Below, one piece after another: positions 36,036 to 47,037 of a stretch of DNA of 64,000 nt. A model generated the notes under the pieces. That model had not been told where the DNA came from and did not search any database. It saw only the letters and a program-made list of their open reading frames with translations. How positions within the stretch are numbered: position 1 is the first letter of the stretch; each line of letters begins with the position of its first letter. The stretch comes from Prinsepia uniflora (Eukaryota; Streptophyta; Magnoliopsida; Rosales; Rosaceae), in contig CM064865.1 of assembly GCA_032719365.1 (NCBI GenBank), forward strand, positions 38,180,065-38,244,064. Direction: 5' to 3'. The position numbers and the translations under genes were made by a program.

Positions 36036-39000
36036 ATGCCTCCGCGACGCGAACCCCCTCCACGACCTGATGGCGATGCCGAGAGTGCTTCGATCGAGCG
36101 AGACCAGCGTCTTGGGGCTACGATGTTTAGTGGTGGAGCGGATCCCGAGGATGCTCACCGCTGGATTTTTCGGATTGAGCGGATCTTCACTGTGATGCAC
36201 TGTCCTCATGAAGAGCGTGTGGTGTTGGCCACGTTTTTACTTGATGGATCTGCTTATGAGTGGTGGTATACTCTGGAGTTATCGGGTTGGGATGCCCGTA
36301 CAGTCACTTGGGAGACCTTTCGTGAACAGTTTCTGGATCAGTATTATCCCTGTTCATTCCGTGATGCTAGGGAGACCGAGTTTCTGCAGCTCCAGCAGGG
36401 GAGCATGTCTGTAGCTGAGTATGAACAGAAATTTCAGATGCTAGCTCGTTTTGCTCCTACCTTTGTATCTACTGAGGCTGAGAAATGTCGTAGATTTGAG
36501 CTTGGCCTACGGGGTGAGATACGGGCCATTGTGACGGCTGGAGCTTTTGCTACTCTCAGGGAGTTGTCTGATGCCACGGTGCGGGTTGAGGCTAGTCTCC
36601 CGACACGTCCACAGTATTCTGGCGGTGGACAACGTCGCGAGCGTTCATATCCTGGATCATATGGTCAGAGAGCCCCGAAGAAGGGACGTTATAATGGAGC
36701 CTCATCCACAGGCAATGACCGTTATGGCAGGCCTGGTAACCATCAGGGTTCCGGATTCCGAGCACCTAGGGCGCAGACTGCTCCGCAGGCGAGCGCGACT
36801 TCTGTTGCTTCCACCGGACGGAAGGGTGGTGGTTTTGTTCGAGATGCTTCCAGTGTTATCTGTTTCTTCTGTGGCGAGCGGGGCCACTATCAGAGGGAGT
36901 GTCCATCTTTGCCACAGGGTGGTGGCGCAGGTCGGGGTGGAGCAGAGCAGGGACGGAGCACAGCTGCAGTTTCTGGGACTGGGAGTACTCGAGGAGGTGG
37001 TACTGGAGCGGCTAATGGACAGAGGGGCCGGGGCCGTGGGCGAGCAGCTGGACCACAGGCCCGAGTTTTTGCTGTTACGCAGCAGGAGGCCAGGGCAGCG
37101 CCTGGTGTTGTGACAGGTACACTCACGATCTTTGGGCATGATGTTTGTGCTTTAATTGATCCCGGAGCTACTCATTCATTTATTTCACGGGACTGTGAGT
37201 TGTTGGCGGGTAGAGAGGTGTCCGCCTTGGACTGTGACTTGGGTGTGAGTACACCCACGGGAGATGTATTTGTGGTAAATCAAGTGTTGCGGGAGTGTCC
37301 CGTAATGGTAGGTGATGTTGGTCTGATGGCAGATTTGATACTCTTGGATTTGCACGACTTTGATGTCATTTTGGGAATGGACTGGTTGACGCTCCATCAG
37401 GCTTCTATCGAATGTGTCAATAAGAAGGTTACCTTTCGGAGCCCGGGGTTACCGGAAACCACTTTCCAGGGAATTCAGCGAGCCACTCCTGTCAGAGTGA
37501 TTTCAGCCCTGAAGGCAAGTAAGTTGTTGAGGAAAGGGTGCCAGGGATACTTAGCTCAAGTGATGGATTCACGAGCTGCACCATTGAGGGTGGAGGATAT
37601 ACCGATAGTACGGGAGTTCCCAGATGTCTTTCCGGAGGATCTACCGGGATTGCCACCGCATCGAGATGTCGAGTTCACTGTTGATCTGGTTCCAGGTACG
37701 CAACCTATCTCTCAGACTCCGTATCGTATGGCGCCAGCCGAGTTGAAAGAACTGAAGGCGCAGTTACAAGAATTACTTGAGATGGGGTTTATTCGACCGA
37801 GTGTATCCCCCTGGGGAGCCCCGGTGTTGTTTGTGAAGAAAAAGGATGGGAGTTTGAGACTCTGCATCGATTACAGGCAACTGAATAAAGTAACAGTCAG
37901 GAACAAATACCCGTTGCCTCGGATCGATGATTTGTTTGATCAACTGCGAGGAGCGCAGTACTTCTCCAAAATTGATCTACGTTCTAAGTATCATTAATTG
38001 CGGGTTAAGGATGAGGATGTACCCAAGACAGCTTTTAGGACCCGTTATGGTCATTATGAGTTCCTTGTGATGCCGTTTGGTTTTACCAACGCACCAGCAG
38101 CATTTATGGACTTGATGAACCGAGTGTTGCAGCCATACTTGGATCATTTTGTCATCGTGTTCATTGACGATATCCTAGTCTACTCGAGGAGTGCAGAAGC
38201 GCTCGAGGAGCACTTAAGGATGGTGCTAGGTACCTTGAGGGAAAACCAGTTGTACGCGAAGCTCAGCAAATGTTAGTTTTGGTTGACGAGCGTGAGTTTC
38301 TTGGGGCATGTGATCTCAACTGACGGGATCAGTGTGGATACTCAGAAAATTGAGGCAGTGGCGAAGTGGGAACAACCGAGGACCGTCACTGAAGTCAGGA
38401 GTTTCTTGGGTTTGGCTGGTTACTACAGGAGGTTCGTAGAGGGTTTCTCTACCATTGCTGCCCCGTTGACGCGACTGACGCGGAAGGGAGTCAAGTTTGA
38501 GTGGGATGACGATTGTGAGCGTAGTTTTCGGGAGCTAAAGGAAAAGTTGACATCAGCTCCCATACTGACCCTTCCAGACGATAGTGGGGAATTTGAGGTG
38601 TACAATGATGCATCCTTACAGGGCTTGGGATGTGTACTAATGCAGCATGGGAAAGTGATTGCCTATGCTTCGCGCCAGTTGAAACCGCATGAGCGCAATT
38701 ACCCTACGCACGATTTGGAGTTAGCTGCTGTTGTGCATGCATTGAAGATTTGGAGACATCACCTGTATGGTGCGACTTGCAGAATGTTCACGGATCACAA
38801 AAGCCTGAAGTACTTGTTAACTCAGAAGGAGTTAAATGTGAGGCAGCGAAGGTGGCTAGAGCTAATTAAGGATTATGATTGCACGATTGAGTACCACCCG
38901 GGAAAAGCCAATGTGGTGGCTGATGCTCTAAGCCGGAAGTCAACGCATTCTGTAGCACATCTACGGACGGTTCATTTACCACTTTTGGTTGAACTCCGTA

Positions 39001-40496
39001 AGAATAGCATTGATTTGGGTTTGGATGGCCAAGGTGTCTTGCTGGCTAATTTTCATGTGAGACCACTTCTGGTCGATCGGATCGTTGAGGTTCAATCTCA
39101 AGATCCTGTCTCGTGTGTACTTCGGATTGAAGTGGAAGCCGGTGAACGGCTGGATTTTACAGTCAGGGAGGATGGAGCTTTGCTAAAAGAATGACGGTTG
39201 TGTGTGCCCGACATTGAGGCACTGAAGAAGGAGATCTTGGACGAAGCTCATAGTTCGGCCTACGCGATGCATCCTAGTGGGACCAAGATGTATCGTACCT
39301 TGCGAGAGCACTACTGGTGGCCGGGAATGAAACGGGAGATTGCCGAGTTTGTCAGCAGGTGTCTGATTTGCCAGCAAGTGAAGGCTGAGAGACAACGACC
39401 TTATGGAGCCTTGCAACCACTACCTATTTCGGAATGGAAATGGGATCACTTGACGATGGATTTCGTGTTTGGACTTCCTAGGACACCCAGGGGTCACGAT
39501 GGAGTTTGGGTGATTGTGGACAGGCTTACGAAATCAGCTCATTTCTTGCCGGTGCGAGAGAACTTCAGGATGACACAGTTGGCCCAGTTGTTTATCAACG
39601 AGATCATTCGTCTGCACGGTACTCCGGAATCAATAGTTTCTGACCGAGACCCGAGGTTTACTTCTCGATTTTGGCAAAGTCTGCAGGAAGCATTTGGGAC
39701 GAAACTTCGTTTCAGTACTGCATTTCATCCTCAGACTGACGGCCAGTCTGAGCGGACCATCCAGACTTTGGAGGATATGATGCGAGCTTGCGTTTTGCAA
39801 TTTCAGGACACTTGGGAGTCACATCTAGCCTTGATGGAATTTGCCTACAACAACAGCTATCAGGCGAGCATTGGGATGGCTCCGTACGAAGCCTTGTACG
39901 GACGGCAGTGCAGAACCCCGTTGTGTTGGACGGACGTGGGTGAAAGGAAGCTGACTAAATCCGAATTGGTGGAACTGACGACCGAGAAGGTCAAACTCAT
40001 CAAGGATCAGCTCAAGGCAGCCCAAGATAGACAAAAGAGCTATGTGGACCATCAGATTCGAGATCTTGAGTTTGCGGTCGGAGATCGGGTATTTCTGAAA
40101 TTGTCCCCTTGGAAGGGTGTAGTGAGATTTGGCAGGCGAGGGAAGTTGAGCCCTCGTTATATCGGACCTTATGAGATTACCGAGAGGATTGGCCCGGTGG
40201 CCTACCGGTTGGCACTACCGCCAGAGCTTTCGAAGGTCCACGATGTGTTTCATGTGTCGATGTTGCGGAAATACGTGTTCGACGCATCTCATGTACTGGA
40301 GGAACAGCCCATTGAACTTCGAGATGACTTGAGCTTCGAGGAACAGCCGGTGCAGATTTTGGATCGAAAGGATAAAGTACTACGTCGGAAGACCGTTCCT
40401 CTGGTAAAGGTACTCTGGAGGAACCAGAATGTGGAGGAAGCCACATGGGAACCCGAGGCACAGATGCGAGAACAGTTCCCCTACTTGTTTCCTTGA
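36036..40496 (+). pseudogene. gag-pol polyprotein of the gypsy element, three in-frame stops
   Basis: One continuous frame of 1487 codons runs from the ATG at 36036 to TGA at 40494-40496, with stops at 37995-37997, 38274-38276 and 39192-39194. Domains in order: gag (FREQFLDQYYP, about residues 100-190); CCHC zinc knuckle CFFCGERGHYQREC (276-289); aspartic protease with D375-P-G-A where DSGA is usual; RT with FIDD at 709-712; RNase H (DASLQGLG, TDHKSLKYLL, ADALSRKS); integrase HHCC region (HPSG...CLICQQVK), then D1142, D1203 and E1239 (D-60-D-35-E); C-terminal chromodomain-like segment. The proline in the protease motif would probably impair activity. The first two stops could come from C-to-T changes, as expected for methylated transposon DNA (inference). 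The open frame extends to 35988 but only from a TTG. Confidence 0.93.
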
Positions 40497-40530
40497 AATT
40501 TCGGGACGAAATTTCTTAAGGGGGGAAGAT
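40496..40530 (+). other. Hairpin plus polypurine tract before the 3' LTR
   Basis: AAATTTCG (40496-40503) and CGAAATTT (40507-40514) form a perfect 8 bp dyad with a 3-base loop. The first base of the dyad is the last base of the gag-pol stop. The purine tract aaggggggaaga (40518-40529) then leads into the LTR at 40531. Confidence 0.85.
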
Positions 40531-43500
40531 TGTAACGCCCCGGACGTTCTGAAAATGTAATATTATAAAATATTAAATAAAATGACGTTTTTACCCCTGT
40601 GATTTGTGTGGTCAATTTGTTGACTTTTTGATTGGGAGGTCGAACGGACGTGGAGTGATGACCGTGACGTAGTTCGGGACGTCACGAGTTCATAGACAGG
40701 TGGCACGTTCGATTCGGACGAACAGGGTGAAAGTTATGATGTTCGGAAGTTCAGGGGCATTACCGTAATTGGGCGTTATTAAGGGGGAAAAGTTGACTTT
40801 TTGTTTGACAATTGATATTCATTTGACTCGAAGACCGTTATGTTCGTCTCGAAGCCCTGAGTACAACGACAGGCGGCACGCGCGAAACGGACATCGGATG
40901 ACCGAGTTACGGCTCACGGAAGTTGGAGGGCATTTTGGTAATTTTTGCACTGGGGGCATTTTGGTAATTTTTGCACTGGGGGCATTTTGGTAATTTCCGC
41001 ACGGGGTACTGTTCACCACCGTGGAAAACAGAGCAGCGGCCGTGGTTGTTTAAGGTTTAGTGGAAGGCTTAGGGCATTGTTTAAGTTATTTGAGGTAGTG
41101 GAAGCAGGGTGGAGTGGCTCAGGTGCACGGCTGAACTGAGTGCAGGGCACGGGTGAGCTCGAATTGGCCATGGTTTCTGTGTGCGTGGGAAACATTTTCA
41201 GAAAAAAATCTCAGACGGTTTCCCACGGGTTGCTGGCCGCTTTGATCGATTACCTGGTCGCCTTTGAGTCTGGGAACTCATTTGGGATCATGCTGCTGAG
41301 GAGTGACTGAGAGAGTTTGAGGGAAACAGTGAGAAATCAGTTTCGGGTTTTTGGGGGGAAATCTCAGAATTCAGTTTCTACTGGTTTAAGGATCACACTA
41401 GACACACTGAGAGTTTTCTGGGAGCAGCAGCAGCATAACTGTGCACGAAATCAAGCAAATTGAGCAAGGATTGCTCAGGAACCCAGGTACCAGTTCAGAG
41501 AAGAACCAGTTGGAGGGAAAAGTTTGAATTCGATTTCTGAGGCTTGTTGATCGAAACCAAGGGCCATTCTAGTCTTCTGGGAGCAAGAGGGAACCAACCA
41601 CGTCGAATTCGAAGGACGACACTCACGAATTGGCGAAGAACTGAGCTCCCTGGTTCTGAGAATTTTCGAGCTTGAGGACGACTGTAACGACCCGTCCCGA
41701 ATTCCGGGATTAGTTTAGTGACTAATCTCGATTAGTGAGGTTGAACGGTGCTTAGTAGGGCGGAATCGGACAAATTGTGCGAAATGACCGTTTTGCCCCT
41801 AGTCGTGGGAAAAATGTTGACTATTTGATCGGGCGGTCAAACGGACTTTGACCGATGACCGTGACGTAGTTCGGGACGTCACGAGTTCATAGACAGGTGG
41901 CACGTTCGATTCCGACATTCGTGGAGAAAGTTATGGTGTTTGGAAGTTGAGGGGTATTTTGGTAATTTGGTTTATTAGGGGTCAAATGTTGACTTTTTAA
42001 TCGGGAGGTCCGATGGACGAGGGCCAAGGACCGTTACGTAGGTATCATCGATACGAATCCAACGACAGGCGGCATGCCGAAATCGGAGATTCGACGATGA
42101 CGTTATGGTCAAGGAAACGAACTAACGAACTGAGGCTCGGATTAAAATAATAATATAATAATGAATAGTGACCGTTGACTGTGCACATCCGGATGAGTGA
42201 CAAGTGTCACCCATCCCTTGTTTCCAGCTCCTTGTTTCCCTCCAAACATCATCATTACTACATCATCATCATCTAATCCACCATTTCCCCTAATTTTCTC
42301 CTCTTTGTCTTCAAACCGTGCACAAATATTGGGGGAATCAGATTGGGGAGATTTGGCTCCCTTCTTCGGCTGTTCTTGAGAGAAAATGAGAGACTAATCG
42401 ATTGGGATAGCAAGGGAAACACGAGGGATTGAGTGTGGGTTGAATTTTGGATTTTGGATTTCGGGAAAATTGGGGGGAAAATTCGAATTGGAGGATTTGA
42501 GCCGTGAGGATCGAATTGGTGATTACTTCGAGCTTTCTGGGATCACAACGATCATAATTGTCGAAGAAACGAGATGAAATGGTGCTGTTTTGGCTCTGAT
42601 CACACTTGGTGACAGAGAAGGAAATTCGACCTTGAGTCGTGAAGTTGGAGGCTTCGATGGACGAAATTGAGGTGGGGAAACTACTTCTCATGATCCCACG
42701 ATGCTTCTGGGTTCGTCAATTGAAGGAAAACGGCTCTGGTTGACAGAACTCCATGGTTGAACAGTGACGGTGTTCGAGCTTGAGTCGTGAAGATTAAGCG
42801 ATGGATTGATGCAATTGATGTGGGGGAATTGTTCCTTAGGGTCCGTTGATGCTTCTGGGATCATCAATTGGATGAAACCTGCAGCCATTGAAGGGATTCC
42901 ATGAATGAACAGTGTTCGGAGTGTTCTTGGTGTTCATCATCGAATCGTGGGAATTTGGGTAAGTTATCGTGTAATTGACGTTACAGAACCTTAATTTAAC
43001 TTATAAAGAAACTAACTGAATGATCAATTGGAAGATTTAAGGTCGAATTGATAGGATTGGAACCGGGTCGTCTCGCGGGTGAATTGGACCCGTTTACCAG
43101 ACATACGGGTTGGGCTGGTGACACTGTAGCAGGCGCGTGGATTTCACGCGCAGCCACTCACGGCGGCGTGTGACGGCGCGTGGGCACGAATCTCGAGGTG
43201 AGGTCAACATGACTTTTAATCTATTCGATGTAACAGACATTTTGGAATTAGTTTCGTGTCGATCGGACACCGTCTCGATATTGTTCGGGATATCCGAAGG
43301 TTTTAAATTAAGTTTAAAAATAAGTAAAAATTCGGGAAAATTACGGGACTTTGATAGGACGTTAATGTGGAGGTTAATAACCCTCTAATGTGATTTGGAC
43401 AGGATTGGGAGTCCCGGTGATAGTGGTGTGGCCCGGGAGGGCCGGTGGCACGCGTATCGAGGCATACCGTTAAAACGGTCTGTGAGTGGACTTTGGTTTT

Positions 43501-43770
43501 ATAAATCCTATGCATGCTTAAATGTGATATATGGTTTATATACATGATTTCTATGATGGTATTTGTGAGTATTGATTTCGGGTATGTTGCACGTATTTCG
43601 AGGTGTTTTCCGTATTTCACGTGTATCGGGATTAACGGTTTATTTGTGGTTTTGCGTGCTTGTGGTTAAATAAATAATACGATAAAACGGTTTTTATATT
43701 GGAAAGACGAACTCGGGCTTGAGGCCCAATTTTTTTGGAAATCTCGGACTTGGAGTCCATTTGAGTACGT

Positions 43771-43877
43771 AATCGGGCTGCGGGCCCAGTTGGTTTATAA
43801 GTCGGGCTGCGGGCCCAGTTGGTTTATAAATCGGGCCGTGGGCCCAGTGGTTCATAAAGTCGGGCATGAGGCCCAGT
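43771..43877 (+). repeat. Four GGGCTGCGGGCCC hairpin units
   Basis: Units of gtcgggctgcgggcccagtt repeat with about 30 bp period. Variants gggccgtgggccc and gggcatgaggccc keep the outer pairs. Confidence 0.8.
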
Positions 43878-44876
43878 TGGATTAAAATAATGATTTCGGG
43901 TCAGGGACCCTATATTTAATAATTGTGATTTTGGGTCAAGGACCCTAAATGGAATTATGTGGTTTTATGGAAATTTCGGGCAGGGCCCAATGGTAATGAT
44001 GTGATAAAAGGATTTAATAAAACTATTTTCCATATACCATCTGGATACAAGGATATATGATGGTCTCCTCCAGATGTCTGGGACACTGGGGAAGTCACGG
44101 TGCATTGCCTGCGATGGGTCATTATACGGAGCAGCCGGACCGTATGATGACTCAGGAGCAGGATTTCTATGATTGACGTCAGGGACGTCAGACATCCGGG
44201 ATGTCAGATATATGGACCCGGAGAGACCCCGAGCAGCACGCGTAGCTTATGAAACCGTGAGGTATGATGTCAGGGACGTCTAGCTTCTGGGACGCTAAGC
44301 ATCTGGGATGCTGGTGATGGTAATGGTAAAATATGGATTAATGGATCTATGAAATGGCTTTTCGGTTGGATATGTGTTATGTGGTAAAAATGGATTATTG
44401 GTTATGAAATGGTATGTCGGGTCGGGGACCCTAAATGGTTTTGGATTTTTGGATTTATATTTATGGCTTTGGGCGGTGGCCCACATGGTTGTTTATGTAT
44501 GGTTGTGGTATTCCACTGTTTTGGGCTGAGTTCCCACACTTGGTTTTGGTGAACGGTTTTTGGGCTAGGGCCCTAATGGCTCGGTTGAGCAAACGTTTTG
44601 GTTACTGGTTTTCGTGGCATGCATACGTTTTTATTGGAGGGCATAAATGTCTTATAACTGTATTTGGTAAACTTATTGGTTTTGTCCACTCACAGCTTTT
44701 GGTTTTAATGCCCTTCAGGTTGATTACGGATGCGATTGCAGCAGAGGCTGAGACATTGCACACCTCCTCCATCGATCCTTGCGCACTCTGGATGCCCCGT
44801 TGGGCAGTGGCTCTTGGTTATCCCTTGTCCGACACCCCTTGTTGGACGGGAGCAGGGCACATTCCACAGTAATCCC

Positions 44877-44899
44877 GGGGGGGGGGGGGGGGGGGGGGG
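44877..44899 (+). repeat. Poly-G tract (23 G)
   Basis: Twenty-three consecutive Gs lie just before the LTR end, where sister LTRs have 'cccggggggatt' (about six Gs). Confidence 0.9.
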
Positions 44900-46626
44900 A
44901 TTGGGATGGGTCCTGTCAACGACGACTTCCAGGCCCGGACACTTCCGAAGCTACGGAGGAGCGCGCGGGACGCGATTGACGCGTCCTAAAACCGTGAGTG
45001 GACTTTTTGATTTCTAAATTGGGCATGCATGACTATTTTGCTTATTTATCTCATGGTTTTACATATGGTTTTAAAATGGTGATTATAATACATCGGTTTT
45101 ACGTGTTTTCACGTTTTTCGAGATATTTATCGTATTTCACGCATTTCGAGGTTACGATTTTCGCTTATGCATGCGTGATAATTTTGATGAAGTACCTGGA
45201 TATGAATATGCATGTTTCGGATTTATGATGTTTGACCATATTGTGAAGTAATTTTCGGAAATTGCATGTGTTGGAATTTGCATGTGAATTCGGACATAAG
45301 TCCTGTTATGATGTGATATGTTTTCGGAATGATGTTGGAAAACGGTTTGTGATGAATCCTGGTTTGTTGTGTTTAAAAACGGTTTTGGGTTTAAAGACCC
45401 GGTTGATTGTTGGATCCGGTTTTGGGTTTAAAGACCCGGTTATTTAATGACGGGGGCGGGCCCGAAAATTGGGTTTAAAGACCTGAATTGAGTTTAAAGA
45501 CTTGTGAGTTTAAAGACTCGATTATTATGATACCCCCAAGGCCTATTAATCATGTTTTGAGTTTAAAGACTCGTTGATATCCCGGGAAGGCCTAATATTG
45601 AGTTTAAAGACTCGGATGGATCCAACGGCATAATTGTGGTTATTGATTCACGTTTTACTTGATTTGTGCAATTAACGTTCAAAATGACGGTTCCTGAAAC
45701 CTGGCATTATTAAATGGTTTTTACATGAATTATGGCGATCCTTTGCAACGTTTTTCATGTGTTTCGGAAAAAGAGTTTTCAAAAGTTAATATGCAAAATT
45801 TGAATATTTGGTTATGCATGCGTGTTACAAAACTGGAGGGCGAACCCGATTTCGGAAAAACTGTTTTTCCTGTAAAACTTATGTTTCGGTCCACTCACAC
45901 TTTGTTGTTTTAAATTCCCTCCTGGTCGTGGTACAAGTGCGGGGGCAAGCGCCGAGGCAGAGGCGGAGGCATAAAGTTTTCCGTTGCGGAGTAGTTAGTC
46001 CACAGAGTAGGATTTGTTTCTTTAACTTGTTTTGTAACATTATGCTCTGTGAAACTGTGGATTTGACGTCCAATCGGTTGTATTTGTTTAATCTCCCTGG
46101 TCTGACAATGGGTGTGTTGTAATATTAATTAGTTTTCCGGTCTTTTGGATTCGATTGTCAGACGGGAGCAGGATGCTTCTTGATTATCGAGGCGATAATC
46201 GGGGTGGGTCCTGTCATGGAATGATCGAACAAGAAAGGGGGATGGATATGCATGTATCTGTGTAAGGGAAGCAATGGATGGGTGACACTTTCCACTCATC
46301 CATTGGGCCTAGGGAAAAGATCTGGGCCCCAATCAGGACAAAAGTCCACTTTTGCCTCGTAAAACATACCACCGTGAATCGTAACTTTTTCGTCGAATGT
46401 TCGATTTTGCCGTGCCGCCTGTCTACGGATTTGTATCTACCCAATCTACGTAATGATCCTCGGCCATCGAACCTCCCAGGTCAAAAGTCAACGATTTGCT
46501 CTCGTTCAGGGGCTAAATCGTAATTTCGCCCCGAACGTCCGTTAATCCTCGTCTAATCCCCTATTAGCCTCGCTAATCCATCATTAAGTCTTAATTAATC
46601 CTGATAATTCGGGACAGGTCGTTACA

Positions 46627-47037
46627 ATCTTCCCCCCTTCAAGAATTTCATCCTCGAAATTCAAACTGACCCAATTCCACAACCAACTTTGGAGTCCAAC
46701 CATGTCCCTCAACTCGGGTACTCTCTTGTATGCATACACGTCCGTCACAATGTCGTACTCATCGGTACTCGTGATCACTGGAGCCTCCCAAACTCCAACT
46801 TATTCTCGCGAACTACTCGTCAGCACGTATGCCTCACTCGAGACAATGTCACGTCTCGCCTGTCACTCGCTCGGACATGTCAACTATACTCAGTTGATTC
46901 TAGCTCCTTCTAGTTTACCTTTCCGAGACGTTCCAACCTATACCCAGCAGGTTACAACAGATGCTCCAACTAAGGGCTACCTTTTCCACTCTGTCATCAC
47001 GTCGACTTTTCTGTCTGATGGTTCTTCTTGTCTGACA
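46627..47037 (-). mobile_element. 3' internal end of the old minus-strand element
   Basis: Read on the minus strand it ends with the dyad GAATTTC/GAAATTC (46643-46649 with 46656-46662) and a purine tract (complement of tcttcccccctt, 46628-46639), directly before the LTR start at 46626. A 125-codon ATG frame on the opposite strand starts at 46702 and runs slightly into the next LTR. No pol domain is visible. Confidence 0.7.

Larger units (their letters stand above)
41683..44918 (+). mobile_element. Solo LTR with TSD ACGAC, inside the gypsy 3' LTR
   Basis: It starts TGTAACGACCCGTCCC and ends ggatgggtcctgtca (3236 bp). ACGAC lies at 41678-41682 and 44919-44923, and the matching uninterrupted target is visible in the 5' LTR near 34648-34663. 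It has inverted-repeat arms at 43480-43491 and 44684-44695, and the GGGCTGCGGGCCC hairpin array at 43771-43877. It is the youngest layer of this nest and belongs to the same subfamily as the LTR at 5997. Confidence 0.95.
33529..46216 (+). mobile_element. Complete Ty3/gypsy element (Tekay/Del-like) with TSD TGGAA
   Basis: The structure is complete: 5' LTR 33529-35936, primer-binding site 35939-35950, gag-pol 36036-40496, hairpin and purine tract 40496-40530, and 3' LTR 40531-46216 split by a solo LTR at 41683-44918. TGGAA lies at 33524-33528 and 46217-46221. The LTRs are very similar, differing by scattered substitutions and a few short indels, which indicates a fairly recent insertion. The gag-pol frame has three stops, so this copy cannot move by itself now. 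Domain order (protease, RT, RNase H, integrase) is Ty3/gypsy, and the C-terminal LVKVLWRNQNVEEATWEPE segment is chromodomain-like, hence the clade suggestion. Confidence 0.93.
40531..46216 (+). mobile_element. 3' LTR of the gypsy element, interrupted
   Basis: The pieces are 40531-41682 and 44924-46216, nearly identical to the 5' LTR. Differences include one extra ~28 bp copy of the cattttggtaatttttgcac unit (40930-40985) and a short insertion near 45303-45313. The break is the solo LTR at 41683-44918 with target site ACGAC. Confidence 0.92.
28105..46626 (-). mobile_element. Old inverted LTR in three pieces (28105-28148, 31248-33528, 46217-46626)
   Basis: Joining the pieces across two insertions gives a minus-strand LTR whose start lies at 46626 (gggacaggtcgttaca read inverted). 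Its far end is truncated near 28105. The units GGGGTCTCCGCCCC continue across the 28148/31248 break, showing the pieces were once joined. It has the inverted-repeat arm at 32470-32481 and ~12 GGGCCTCAAGCCC-type hairpin units (31890-32263). Beyond 46626 lies a complementary purine tract and hairpin, so this is the 3' LTR of a minus-strand element. Confidence 0.8.
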
